A DNA stretch of 64,000 nt from Dyadobacter fermentans (GCF_019924045.1 NZ_JAHXBN010000028.1:62001-126000), one strand, 5' to 3'; shown: positions 53,062-62,392, numbered from the stretch's first letter. The notes: generated by a model from the letters alone, not told the origin. Translations and numbers: made by a program.

Positions 53062-53419
53062 ACACGAAGGCCAGGAATAGTACAAGCAACAAAATAACAG
53101 GCACGGCTTGAAAGACCGAACGATAATATATATACGTAATCAAAAAGAATCCATGCCACTGCCGACAAAACGCCGTCGACGCAGTTCATGCCTCCAAGGC
53201 ACGGAATACAAGCTATGTCTGAACTACATTTTTTTGTTTAAACGATTAAGCAGGTTGCCAAACAAGATGTCGAATGATAATGTCTTAGTCAGGTTGTTCT
53301 GTGATGGTATCGGGTACTTTAACGGCTAGCCGGAACTGTGCCGGGTTGCAGGAGGAAATATTAAATACGTCTGTCTTTAATATCTGGTATCTAATCTGCC
53401 AATAAGGAAATAATGTGTC

Positions 53420-53450
53420 CAAATGTAGATTTAATCGATTAAACAACAAA
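53420..53450 (-). promoter_or_regulatory. Bacteroidota-type promoter for the susC-susD-dehydratase-lacI operon
   Basis: On the minus strand TTTG (53450-53447) and TACATTTG (53427-53420) are 19 bp apart, an exact fit to the Bacteroidota consensus. Transcription from here would give a leader of about 430 bases. Confidence 0.65.
53430..53443. promoter_or_regulatory. Perfect 14-bp palindrome inside the promoter spacer, operator candidate
   Basis: TTTAATCGATTAAA is a perfect palindrome with a central CG, lying wholly between the two promoter elements. A LacI-type repressor bound here would block the polymerase directly. Confidence 0.6.
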
Positions 53451-53649
53451 ATTTCAAAGCAAATATTTTAACATTTTTTCTAAAAATAAGCACATAACCT
53501 GTTTTCATTATCTCCAACGCATTGCACAGCCACGATGTATTTCAGATAATGATTCGCCCGCTTTGCGTAAATGCGGGTTACTTCCAGGCCGCCGACCGTT
53601 AGATTTACCCCGAAATCCTCCTTATGGTTTTCCGATCATCCATCCTGTC

Positions 53650-54822
53650 ATGACCTTTTTGAAACGTATGTTGGAACAATCCAGGCTCCCGCTGTCCGTC
53701 GGGCAGTTCTGGTGGTACTCCTTCTGCTATTGGGGCATTTTCGCGGTAATAACGTTCGGTCAGCTTATGATGCTGTGGCTTTTGAAGGAAGGGGTGGTGA
53801 TGCAGCCTCACGAAATGTTTATATGGCTGCTCGACGGACTGTTCTGGTGGTCCACCAGCCCGCTTGTGCTGTACGCCGCCATTAAAGTCCCGATCGCCTT
53901 CAAGGTCCGTGAAAGTTCTTCGATTTTCAAGCCGATCCTCGTCCACCTTGCGATCGTTACTTTTCTCAATATTTTCATCAACATCCTGCACTATTATATT
54001 ACCAATCCGCTCATGTACCGTGCGGTCGGGAAATCGGTGCCGCTGGAAAACTACCTGTTCTCGTTTTTTATCGCCTACACCGCGAGTTTTGGCCAATACC
54101 TGCTGCTGGTGGTCGGTTTTAACAAGGTGTCCTACATTTACCGCTACCAGGAACTGAAACAGCAGAATTTCGAAACCGAGCTGCACAACGAACAGCTCCG
54201 CGGTCAACTGGCAAATGCACAGCTGCAATCGCTCAAAATGCAGCTCAACCCCCATTTCCTTTTCAATACATTACATAGTGTGGTGAGCCTGATGGTTAAA
54301 AACGATATCCGCAAAGCCACGCTTATGATCACCACGCTGAGCGACCTGCTGCGCGCCGTACTCGTGAACCAGTCGGCCGATTTCATTCCCTTGCAAGAGG
54401 AACTGAAACTCACCCGCCAATACCTCGACATTCAGCAAGTCCGTTTTCAGGACCGTCTTAAAATCGAATACCACATCGATCCGGCGTCCGAGCTTTACCC
54501 GGTACCCCAGCTCATCCTGCAACCAATCGTAGAAAACTCCATTACCCACGGTATCTCCGATATGACCACCAACGCGCTCATCCGCATTGCCAGCACCGTG
54601 AACGCCTCGGGCATGCAGGTGACGGTTTACGACAACGGCATTGGCGGCGCGTCAAAGAAACCGTCAAAAGGAATGGGACTGGGCTTACAAAACACACGAC
54701 TAAGGCTTCAACAAGCCTACGGCGCAAACGCCCGGCTGGAATTTGACCAGCCGGTGGGGGGAGGGACATCGGTAACGCTCTATTTTGACGGCCGACCGCC
54801 GACCGCTGACGATAGACCATAG
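53650..54822 (+). CDS. LytS/YehU-type membrane sensor histidine kinase
   Basis: The product (390 residues from MTFLKRMLEQSRL) has about four membrane helices in the first 160 residues, a short coiled coil (about 170-195) and a His_kinase domain with phospho-acceptor H202 (LKMQLNPHFLFNTLHSV). The ATPase part shows LQPIVENSITHGI, DNGIGG and GMGLGLQNTRLRLQQ. The frame is open further upstream, but this Met starts the first membrane helix region. The gene ends inside a heptamer array, so its last residues (GRPPTADDRP) come from repeat DNA. The LytTR response regulator gene follows 53 bp on. Confidence 0.92.
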   Translation: MTFLKRMLEQSRLPLSVGQFWWYSFCYWGIFAVITFGQLMMLWLLKEGVVMQPHEMFIWLLDGLFWWSTSPLVLYAAIKVPIAFKVRESSSIFKPILVHLAIVTFLNIFINILHYYITNPLMYRAVGKSVPLENYLFSFFIAYTASFGQYLLLVVGFNKVSYIYRYQELKQQNFETELHNEQLRGQLANAQLQSLKMQLNPHFLFNTLHSVVSLMVKNDIRKATLMITTLSDLLRAVLVNQSADFIPLQEELKLTRQYLDIQQVRFQDRLKIEYHIDPASELYPVPQLILQPIVENSITHGISDMTTNALIRIASTVNASGMQVTVYDNGIGGASKKPSKGMGLGLQNTRLRLQQAYGANARLEFDQPVGGGTSVTLYFDGRPPTADDRP

Positions 54823-54839
54823 GCCTTCGGCCGAAGGCC
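54791..54839 (+). repeat. Heptamer array covering the histidine-kinase stop codon
   Basis: Seven exact 7-bp units, including GCCGACC twice and ATAGACC, cover the last nine codons, the stop codon (54820-54822) and 17 bp beyond. GCCGACC and ATAGACC also occur in the array at 42575-42609. The end of the array forms an 18-bp perfect palindrome (54822-54839, GGCCTTCGG and its complement). No inverted second arm is seen. Confidence 0.85.
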
Positions 54840-54875
54840 CCCCAACAACGCTCACCAAACACCCCAAAAGAAACT

Positions 54876-55643
54876 ATGAAATACCGCTGCCTGATCATCG
54901 ATGATGAAATGCTGGCCAGGGACGTAATCAGGACATTTGTACAGCACGATCATTCCATTGAAATTACCGACGAGGCCGCCAATGGCCCGGAAGCGGTGGT
55001 GAAAATACTGCAACACCGACCCGACGTCATTTTTCTGGACATCCAAATGCCGGAGCTTGACGGTTTTGAGGTGCTGCGCGAAGTATGGCCGCATCATCAG
55101 CCGTTCGTCGTGTTCACCACCGCGTTCGATCAGTATGCATTGCGTGCATTCGAAGTGAATGCGATTGATTATCTGCTCAAACCCTTTGACGAGATCCGCT
55201 TCCACCAGTCGCTAGGCCGGTTGAAAGAGCGGCTGAGCCAAAAATCCCAGCCACGGATCGAAGAACTGGTAAACAGCCTCCTGCGCGACCAGAAGGAGGA
55301 AAACTACCTGCAACGGTTGCTGGTGAAAGAGGCCGGCAAAATGTACCTGGTCAAAACGGACGATATTACGCACTTCTCCGCCGATGGCAATTACATATCG
55401 GTTTACACGGCCCAAAAGAAGGTTTACACAGTTTACGAAAGCCTCGGCAGCCTCGAAAGCCGCCTCGATCCGGCGGTCATGATTCGGGTGGGACGTTCGA
55501 ATATCGTAAACATGAACTTCATTTCAGAGCTCGAAACCTACTTCAACGGTGAGTACATCATCCATTTATCCACCGGTGAAAAAGTAAAATGGACTCGTGG
55601 TTACCGTGATAACATAAAGGCTTTCATTACCAAAATGGGTTAG
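54876..55643 (+). CDS. LytTR-family response regulator
   Basis: The 255-residue product has a receiver domain with phospho-acceptor D55 (PDVIFLDIQMPELDGFE), acidic residues D9/D10 and the conserved Lys (LLKPFD). A LytTR DNA-binding domain follows (about 150-250: YLVKTDDITHFSADGNYISVYT, then MIRVGRSNIVNMNFISELE). It is encoded with the LytS-type kinase upstream. Such pairs often control transport or cell-surface functions; the adjacent divergent susC operon is a possible target. Confidence 0.94.
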   Translation: MKYRCLIIDDEMLARDVIRTFVQHDHSIEITDEAANGPEAVVKILQHRPDVIFLDIQMPELDGFEVLREVWPHHQPFVVFTTAFDQYALRAFEVNAIDYLLKPFDEIRFHQSLGRLKERLSQKSQPRIEELVNSLLRDQKEENYLQRLLVKEAGKMYLVKTDDITHFSADGNYISVYTAQKKVYTVYESLGSLESRLDPAVMIRVGRSNIVNMNFISELETYFNGEYIIHLSTGEKVKWTRGYRDNIKAFITKMG

Positions 55644-55830
55644 CCGGCCGATACGGTTCACGATTTGAAATGCACGCTTTACATAGTAAAAAGTCCAGAT
55701 CAGACATTTTTCGTACCCATTTCAACGATTTCGAGTACAAATTTGTCAGACAAGATAGCTTGCAGCTTTGGGCGGACACCTCAGGCAGATAGCTATCCCC
55801 GACATTCAACCGTAATTAAATCCGTTAGCC

Positions 55831-56211
55831 ATGCTCTTCAAATCTTCTACCAACCTGACCTCAGCGTTATCGGCCGCGCTCCATAATCATAAGGGGCAAC
55901 GCCAGGCCATTTTCATCGCCGCGTTTGTGGCCGCGCTCATTCTCTGGAAATTGTTTACGAGCCTCGCCGCTGGCAACCACGCGGATGCATGTACCTCGCC
56001 CACAGAGACCTCCAGCGACGACCAGAAAATGGCCGGTATGAAATGGAGCTACGATGAACTGGCCCACAAGCTCATCATCGAAAACACCGACCTGGCCTAT
56101 GCTGAAATCGGAGAAGGGTTCACCAAAGGAATTGGCCGGGCCCTCAATAAGGTTACACGGCAAGGCGTTGCCCGGCAGAATTCCGGCAAGCGGGTGTTGG
56201 TTAATTTGTGA
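55831..56211 (+). CDS. Small single-pass membrane protein of unknown function
   Basis: The 126-residue product has one hydrophobic helix (about residues 26-46, AIFIAAFVAALILWKLF) after a short polar start. A soluble tail follows with WSYDELAHKLIIENTDLAYAEIGEGFTKGIGRALNK. No family is recognised. Its last 11 bp overlap the end of the converging dehydrogenase gene. It may be real given the regular composition, but there is no family support. Confidence 0.5.
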   Translation: MLFKSSTNLTSALSAALHNHKGQRQAIFIAAFVAALILWKLFTSLAAGNHADACTSPTETSSDDQKMAGMKWSYDELAHKLIIENTDLAYAEIGEGFTKGIGRALNKVTRQGVARQNSGKRVLVNL

Positions 56212-57217
56212 CCCGCACCACGAGCTTACCCATCACATGCCCTCGCTCCATTTCTTCGTGTGCCTGAGCGAGGTCATGCCAATCATAAATCTTTGAAACA
56301 TGCGGCCGCAACTGCCCGCATTCCACCATTTCGACCAGCTTTTGCAACACCTGGCCGTGGCAGCTCTCCTGTTGGGCTGCATTGGGGCGGCCGGAGCGCC
56401 GGCCGCCGGAGCGCCGGCCATCCATAAACTGGTAGCTTAGGGTGATGTTCTTCAACAGCAGTTGATACCCTTGCTGCTCGTCCACCGCGACCGGCAGTAT
56501 AGTGCAGATGTGGCCGTTGGGCGAAACGTAATCGAGGCTGCGGGAAAAGCATTCTCCTCCGGCATTGTCCATAATCAAACCCACTCCCCGGCCTTGGGTA
56601 ATGTCCATCACGGCACCGGCGACATCGGTTTCGCGGTAATTGAGCACATGGTCGGCGCCTAGTGCATCGGTACAATATGCGAGGGATTCGGGTCGGCTGG
56701 CGGTGGTAATGATCCTGCACCCTGCATTTTTAGCAAGCTGAATGGCCAGGTGCCCTACCCCGCCCGCACCGGCGTGTATCACCACCCAGTCGCCCGACCT
56801 GACCCGCAACCGATCAAATAGTGCCTCATATGCGGTAATCCCCACCAACGGGATGGCTGCGGCTGTCGCATCTGCAAGCGTCCCCGCACGTGTACACGAG
56901 CGATGATCGATCGCCACATATTCCGCATTGGCGCCGTTACGAAAGGGTGTCGGTGAGCCGATTACCCGGTCGCCGATTTCAAAACCCGTCACATTCCGTC
57001 CCATTTCGACCACGATACCGCAAACATCAAAGCCGAGCGTAAGCGGGAAATTCCGGGGAACGGAGACCTTGTTCCGAATCCGGCAATCGAGCGGGTTAAT
57101 ACTGGTAGTCAATACCTTTACAATGAGGTCGCATGCCGTCGGCACCGGATCGGCCACCTGCTGCAACTCGAACACCTCAGCCACCGGCCCGTGGGCGATA
57201 ATTACATTTGCTTTCAT
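56201..57217 (-). CDS. Zinc-type alcohol dehydrogenase/quinone oxidoreductase (MDR superfamily)
   Basis: The 338-residue product has a GroES-like N-terminal domain (LTTSINPLDCRIRNKVSVPRNFPLTLGFDVCGIVVEMG) and a Rossmann domain with VIHAGAGGVGHLAIQLAKNAG. The zinc ligands of alcohol dehydrogenases are absent, so it is closer to zinc-free quinone oxidoreductases that use NADPH. A repeated GRRSG pair at about residues 267-276 comes from a 15-bp tandem repeat. An AraC regulator gene lies 63 bp upstream on the same strand and may control it. Confidence 0.88.
   Translation of the reverse strand: MKANVIIAHGPVAEVFELQQVADPVPTACDLIVKVLTTSINPLDCRIRNKVSVPRNFPLTLGFDVCGIVVEMGRNVTGFEIGDRVIGSPTPFRNGANAEYVAIDHRSCTRAGTLADATAAAIPLVGITAYEALFDRLRVRSGDWVVIHAGAGGVGHLAIQLAKNAGCRIITTASRPESLAYCTDALGADHVLNYRETDVAGAVMDITQGRGVGLIMDNAGGECFSRSLDYVSPNGHICTILPVAVDEQQGYQLLLKNITLSYQFMDGRRSGGRRSGRPNAAQQESCHGQVLQKLVEMVECGQLRPHVSKIYDWHDLAQAHEEMERGHVMGKLVVRVTN
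56393..56422 (-). repeat. 15-bp tandem repeat inside the oxidoreductase gene
   Basis: GGAGCGCCGGCCGCC (56393-56407) is followed at once by a copy (56408-56422) differing in its last three bases. It encodes GRRSG-type units in a surface loop before NAAQQE. The stretch is also strongly palindromic (GCGCCGGC). Confidence 0.75.
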
Positions 57218-57279
57218 AGATCTGATTTTTAAGCAAATGTCGGGGCAACAAACCGGGCGTACTTGCGCGGAAGGGAGCG

Positions 57280-58170
57280 CTATTTGTGCGAGCGGGAGTT
57301 TTTGAATAGCATGGGCCTAACCTTGTATTTTCTCAAAAAAGCATTTGAAAAAGCGGCGGCGCTTTCATACCCGCACTGCAAGGCGATGGCCGAAACGTCC
57401 AGACTCGTATCCAAAAGTAATTTAGCGCCGCGTTCGAGGCGAAGGTCATATTGATATTGGAAAACAGAAGTGCGCATTTGTTCACGGAAAAGCTGTTTAA
57501 GGCGAAAACTGTTGGTACCTGCCAGCCGCGAAAGCTCAGCGATCGTCAGAAAACGTTCGGCCTGGTGAATATGCCAGACAGCCTCTTCCAGAATGGCTTC
57601 CCCGCGGGCGTGCGGGAGGCGCGGGAGCGAGCGCGACGCAAGGTTGAAAAGCTGCTCGCTTATGAGCTTCTCCTGGAACAGGTTGAGTAACCCCTGATTT
57701 TCACGGGAAATGTTTTTGAGCTGCAAAAATGCCTGCGTGACTTCGGCAGACAAACTCATAACCTGCAATTCTCTCTCGAAAACAGCAGGCGCATGGCGTT
57801 GCAGCATCGCCGCGTGCGCATCGGAGAGATGCATATGAATCACTTTAAAAGCCGTGTTTGCCGGTAATGCAGCCTGATACGGCTCCTTCTCGGTCCGGTA
57901 AAACAGCGCCTGCCCCTTCCGGAAACCGTATTCCTGCGAATGTTTGGGCACGGATCTCGATTCCCCAGCAATGCATAGCACCATTTTGTAAAAACTAGCT
58001 GCGTAGCTGACATCTAACGTATGAGCCACATTGGTCTGAAAATCAAACCAATGCATGCCATGCATTAAAGTGCCTTCCGACTGCTCGTAATGGCTGTAAA
58101 GCGGCCGGCCTGTAAAAACCGGGGCGGGTTTCCCGGGAAAAAGCGTTTCGTTCTGATAGGAAATCCTCAT
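57280..58170 (-). CDS. AraC-family transcriptional regulator
   Basis: The product (296 residues from MRISYQNETLFPG; two codons upstream a GTG is also possible) has a C-terminal AraC/XylS double HTH (RFLTIAELSRLAGTNSFRLKQLFREQMRTSVFQYQYDLRLERGAKLLLDT, then DVSAIALQCGYESAAAFSNAFLRKYKVRP). The N-terminal part is typical of the Bacteroidota group that senses small ligands. It precedes the quinone oxidoreductase gene on the same strand, the most likely target. Confidence 0.9.
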   Translation of the reverse strand: MRISYQNETLFPGKPAPVFTGRPLYSHYEQSEGTLMHGMHWFDFQTNVAHTLDVSYAASFYKMVLCIAGESRSVPKHSQEYGFRKGQALFYRTEKEPYQAALPANTAFKVIHMHLSDAHAAMLQRHAPAVFERELQVMSLSAEVTQAFLQLKNISRENQGLLNLFQEKLISEQLFNLASRSLPRLPHARGEAILEEAVWHIHQAERFLTIAELSRLAGTNSFRLKQLFREQMRTSVFQYQYDLRLERGAKLLLDTSLDVSAIALQCGYESAAAFSNAFLRKYKVRPMLFKNSRSHK

Positions 58171-58234
58171 GAGCACTCACATTTCGATTCCTGCAAAATA
58201 AAAAACGCACCCGAAAAACCCGCCCCGCGAGTTA

Positions 58235-61200
58235 TTAATAGGCTGCTTCCAGCTCTGCTTCTTCTACAACAGCCTTTTGTTCAACTTTGGGCGGCAGCAG
58301 CTTGTACATCACCGGCGTCACCAGGCGCGACAGCAACGTAGAGCTGATCAACCCGCCGATCAACACCAGTGCCAACGGCGAATACAATGCGCTGTACTCG
58401 ATCACAAGCGGCAGCAACCCGCCGATCGCCGTCATGGAAGTGAGCAATATCGGTACGAAACGGATTTCACCGGCCTCGATAATGGCTTCTTCAATGCTCT
58501 TACCCTGCTCGCGGAGCTGGTTGGTGAAGTCGACGACGAGCAGTGAGTTCTTCACTTCAATACCTACCAATGCAATAAAACCGATCGTAGCTGTAAATGA
58601 CAACGTTTCACCCGTCAGGAAGAGCATTGCAAGCCCGCCCACAATACCCAGCGGAATCACCGACAATACGATCAGGATGCTTTTAAAAGTTTTGAATTCC
58701 AATATCAACACACCCAGGAAACCGAAAACGGTAATGAGTATGATCAATCCCAGTCCGCCGAAACTCTCCTCCTGGCTCTCTTTTTCGCCGGCCACTTTGA
58801 AATGCTGGCCTTTTTCAAATTTAAACTGGTTGAGCTTCGCCGTAATGTCGTCGTTCATTTTCTGGACGTTGTAGCCGGGTTTCGTAAATGCCGAAACGGT
58901 CACGTAGCGGTCCTTATCGTAATGCCGGATCTGGTTCGGTGAGCTTTCCATCTCGATGGTCGCTATGTTTTTCAAAGGGATACTCGCGCCCGACGCCGAG
59001 GTAACATACAGTTTATCAAAAACACTGTAATCCTGAATGGCTGCATTACGCGGCACCGACACATTGATATTGTAACTATCCGCCTTGCCTACATCTTCCC
59101 GGAAAGTGGCCACGTTCAGCCCGGCAGCCCCCAGCCGCACCGTACGGTCGATGTCGGCCGAGGAAATGCCCAGCGTTCCGGCTTTCTGTTTATTGATGTT
59201 GATGCGTAAGTCGGTCGGTTGTACCAGCAACGGGTTGTTGACGTAAATGGTACCTTCCGTTTTAGTGAGCAGGTCGGCGACGCGGAAGGCTGTTTTACGC
59301 AAGTCTTCCAGGTTTTCGCCATAAATACGATAGGCCAGCGGCGCCTCGATCAACGGGCCCTGTTCAAAGTCCTTGACCTTGATTTCTGCGCCCGGATAGC
59401 GTTCGAGCTTTTTGCGCAGCTTTTCAATCACCTCCACCTTTTCCTCGGTTTCGAGTCCTTCCACCTGCACAAAAATCTCGGCAAAGTTCTCGCTCTCATT
59501 CCGCTGTACTACATTATAATACACCCGTGGGTTACCCTTTCCGACATTGGTCGCAAAGGAAGTAATGAGCGGTTCCTGTTTGAGAACACCTTCCACGTAG
59601 CGGGCTATCTCGTTGGTTTTCTTCAAATTCGTCCCTTGTGGTGTTTCAATGTCGATCAGGAACATAGGCTTTTCCGACTTCGGGAAAAGACTGTTGCCAA
59701 TCAGCGGAACCAGTGCCAGCGAGCCGGCGAATATCAAACCGGCAATCGCCAATGTCGTTTTAGGCCAATGCAATGCACGGTCGAGCACGCTGCCGTACGT
59801 TTTGTGAATGCCTTTTTTCATGCCGCGCAGAAGCCAGTTGCCATCTTCCGAAGCATGGGGTTTCAATATCACGCTCGACAGGAACGGCACCACGGTAAGC
59901 GACACGAGCATCGAAGCGAACACCGTCGTGATCACAGACATGGGCAGGCTGCGGATAAAATCGCCCGCACCCTCGGGCAGGAACACCAGCGGGAGGAATG
60001 CGAAGATCAGCAGGATCGTACAACCCACCACGGCGAGGCCTATTTGCGACGACGCCTGAATAGCTGCCTGCACCTTGCCATAGCCCATCCTCAAATACCG
60101 CTCGATATTCTCCACGACCACAATGCTGTCGTCCACCAGGATACCCAGCGCCACGATCATCCCCACAATGCTGAGCTGGTTGATATTGTACCCCAGCAGG
60201 TTCATCATCGTAAGGCCGATTGCCAGCGAAAGCGGGATCGAGATCATCACCACCAGCGATGCCCGTGTACCGAGCGGTAGCAATGTGAGCAACACAAGCA
60301 AAATAGCGATTCCGAAATCCCGTGCGAAATGCGACAACCGGGTATCCACACTACCAGCCTGGTCAAAAACCTTGATCATTTCGATGTTTGAAGGCAGGTC
60401 TTTCTGAAACTCCGCTACAACAGGCTCCACCTGATCGCGCACGGAAATGATGTTCTCGCCTTCCTTCTGGCTCACATTGACGAAGCTGCACCGGAAGCCG
60501 TTCAGGCGGGTAATGTGCGTTTCGTCTTCGTAGCCCATCTTCACGTCGGCCACGTCTTTGAGGTACACGATCTTGCCGTCCGAACGCGACACCACCGTAT
60601 TGGCCACTTCATCGAGCGTGCGGTAGCTGCCGCTCGTTTTGATATTCAGCTTTTTGGTGGCCATGCTGATACTACCGCCGGGAATGTTCACGCCCTCGCT
60701 CTGCAACGCACCTACGATCTGGTCCTGGGTTAATCGCTGCTGCGCGATCTTCTGCAAATTGAGGCTCACTTTCACCTGTGGTTCGGGAATGCCCGAATAC
60801 TCTACCTTTTTGAGTGTTTTGATCTTTTCGAGCCGCTCCTTGAAGTCCTTCGAATATTTCTTCAACTGCGCGTAAGTCGCGTTCTCACTGATGAGTGCGT
60901 ACTGGTAAATGCTTACGTCGGATGGTATCTGTTTGTTAATACGGATATCGGCAATGTCGGTAGGGAGTTGTGAGCGCAAAGCATTGATCTCGCGCACTAC
61001 TTCCTGGTATTTATCGTCGGGATCCGAGCTGTATTTGTAAATCACCTGCATTACCGCGAGGCCGTCGCGGATGTCGGTGATAATGTGCTTCATATCGTCG
61101 AGTTCGTTGATCTTCTTCTCCATCGGGTCCACCACCAGCTGCTCCATATCTTTCGGGTTGGCGCCGGGGTATACCACCACCACGGTAAATTGCGGCGGGT

Positions 61201-61321
61201 GAATGTCGGGGTCCTCGCTTCGGGGCATGGTGAAGAGCGAGTATAGCCCCAGCGCCAGCACACCCAGGAATACTACCAGTGTGAACTGGTAATTCTTGAC
61301 TGCAAATTCAGGTAATTTCAT
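58235..61321 (-). CDS. RND-family multidrug efflux permease
   Basis: The 1028-residue product is an AcrB/MexB-like inner-membrane pump with two sets of six helices and two large periplasmic loops. The proton-relay pair is in GILVDDSIVVVENIERYL, and the second helix set includes FIALVGIEVKNSLLVVDFTNQLREQG. It takes up drugs or other compounds and exports them through a TolC-like channel using the proton gradient. It is the last gene of a four-gene operon (TetR, channel, adaptor, pump), 21 bp after the adaptor gene. The substrate range is unknown. Confidence 0.95.
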   Translation of the reverse strand: MKLPEFAVKNYQFTLVVFLGVLALGLYSLFTMPRSEDPDIHPPQFTVVVVYPGANPKDMEQLVVDPMEKKINELDDMKHIITDIRDGLAVMQVIYKYSSDPDDKYQEVVREINALRSQLPTDIADIRINKQIPSDVSIYQYALISENATYAQLKKYSKDFKERLEKIKTLKKVEYSGIPEPQVKVSLNLQKIAQQRLTQDQIVGALQSEGVNIPGGSISMATKKLNIKTSGSYRTLDEVANTVVSRSDGKIVYLKDVADVKMGYEDETHITRLNGFRCSFVNVSQKEGENIISVRDQVEPVVAEFQKDLPSNIEMIKVFDQAGSVDTRLSHFARDFGIAILLVLLTLLPLGTRASLVVMISIPLSLAIGLTMMNLLGYNINQLSIVGMIVALGILVDDSIVVVENIERYLRMGYGKVQAAIQASSQIGLAVVGCTILLIFAFLPLVFLPEGAGDFIRSLPMSVITTVFASMLVSLTVVPFLSSVILKPHASEDGNWLLRGMKKGIHKTYGSVLDRALHWPKTTLAIAGLIFAGSLALVPLIGNSLFPKSEKPMFLIDIETPQGTNLKKTNEIARYVEGVLKQEPLITSFATNVGKGNPRVYYNVVQRNESENFAEIFVQVEGLETEEKVEVIEKLRKKLERYPGAEIKVKDFEQGPLIEAPLAYRIYGENLEDLRKTAFRVADLLTKTEGTIYVNNPLLVQPTDLRININKQKAGTLGISSADIDRTVRLGAAGLNVATFREDVGKADSYNINVSVPRNAAIQDYSVFDKLYVTSASGASIPLKNIATIEMESSPNQIRHYDKDRYVTVSAFTKPGYNVQKMNDDITAKLNQFKFEKGQHFKVAGEKESQEESFGGLGLIILITVFGFLGVLILEFKTFKSILIVLSVIPLGIVGGLAMLFLTGETLSFTATIGFIALVGIEVKNSLLVVDFTNQLREQGKSIEEAIIEAGEIRFVPILLTSMTAIGGLLPLVIEYSALYSPLALVLIGGLISSTLLSRLVTPVMYKLLPPKVEQKAVVEEAELEAAY

Positions 61322-61342
61322 GGTCTTTGCGGTTGAAACAGG

Positions 61343-62386
61343 TTACTGAACTACTTTAATCACCGATCCTTCGGCCAGATAGGCCGATCCTTCGCGGATT
61401 ACCTGCGCACCTGCGTCTATGCCTGCGAGGATAAATGCCTTGTCGCCATCGAGGAATGCGATCTTCACCCGCTTCTTCTGCGCCTTGTTACCTTCGGCCA
61501 CAAACACGAATGCGCTGTCATTTTCCCCTTCGATCAACGCATCGACGGGAACGGAAACCATACTGGTCTTTTCTTTCGGGTAAATATGTACCTTGGCAAA
61601 AAGGCCGCTCGCCAGCTTGGCGGCAGGTTTATCGAGCGTGATTTCAGCCTGATAAAGTCCCGAAACCGGGTCGCTCACCTGCGCGAGGGTTTTCACATGG
61701 CCCGTGAATGTCTGGGAATAGGCGTCGAAATGGATTTCCGCTTTCTCGCCGCCTTTCAGCCGCGCCCAATCCTTGTCGGTGAGCCCGCATTTCACGACCC
61801 AGTCGCTGCTGCTGGTGCTGCTGATGTGCAGCACGGGCGTACCGCCTTGCACCTGCTCACCGGCATTCTGCAATTTCTGCATGACTACACCATCGGCGGT
61901 GGAGAAGATTTTGGTTTGGGACAAGTTAAATTTGACGATGTCGAGCTGTTTTTCAGCCAGCACCAATGCGGTTTGGGTATTTTCCAACTGTTCCTTCGTC
62001 GCCACGCTGTCGCGGAAGAGGTTCTGTACGCGGCGGGCGTCTCGCTGGGCTTTCAGGAAGTTTTCCTCAGCCTGGCCCATTTGCGCGGCAATTTCCGTCG
62101 TGTTAAGTGTCGCCAAAAGCTGTCCTCTGCGCACCTTATCGCCCTCTTTTACCATAATATCCTTGATAATCCCTCCTATCTTGAACGATAACCGCGCTTC
62201 ATTTTCAGAGCCCAGCAAGCCGGATGTTTCCACGGCCTGCGCCTGGGTCAATGCGGCTGAACTGATGATTTTCACGGGAATGGTGTCGTCGGTCTGCTCC
62301 GGCTTCTTTTCTTCCTTACAAGCGGCGGTCAGGAGCGCGGCCGCGAGGACGTAGGCGTATATGATGGGATGTGTTGTAGCTTTCAT
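61343..62386 (-). CDS. RND efflux periplasmic adaptor lipoprotein
   Basis: The 347-residue product has a lipoprotein signal (LLTAAC, Cys23), a biotinyl-like lipoyl half motif (LSFKIGGIIKDIMVKEGDKVRRGQLLATLN), a coiled-coil hairpin (about 100-160) and a beta-barrel with KAEIHFDAYSQTFTGHVKTLAQVSDP. It bridges the RND pump and the TolC-like channel. It sits 6 bp after the channel gene and 21 bp before the pump gene. Confidence 0.94.
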   Translation of the reverse strand: MKATTHPIIYAYVLAAALLTAACKEEKKPEQTDDTIPVKIISSAALTQAQAVETSGLLGSENEARLSFKIGGIIKDIMVKEGDKVRRGQLLATLNTTEIAAQMGQAEENFLKAQRDARRVQNLFRDSVATKEQLENTQTALVLAEKQLDIVKFNLSQTKIFSTADGVVMQKLQNAGEQVQGGTPVLHISSTSSSDWVVKCGLTDKDWARLKGGEKAEIHFDAYSQTFTGHVKTLAQVSDPVSGLYQAEITLDKPAAKLASGLFAKVHIYPKEKTSMVSVPVDALIEGENDSAFVFVAEGNKAQKKRVKIAFLDGDKAFILAGIDAGAQVIREGSAYLAEGSVIKVVQ

Positions 62387-62392
62387 ATCATG

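Larger units (their letters stand above)
53005..53649. other. Gene-free divergent interval with promoter and LacI-type palindromes
   Basis: About 650 bp separate the susC start from the histidine-kinase start. It carries a Bacteroidota-type minus-strand promoter (53420-53450), two perfect palindromes of operator type (53046-53061 and 53430-53443) and A/T-rich DNA. No coding region with family support is seen; one short frame at 53108-53329 has no recognisable features. Confidence 0.6.

Noticed and set aside
53108..53329. 73-codon frame in the susC/histidine-kinase gap
   Set aside because: It has no recognised domain and lies in a region with promoter and operator signals for the opposite strand.
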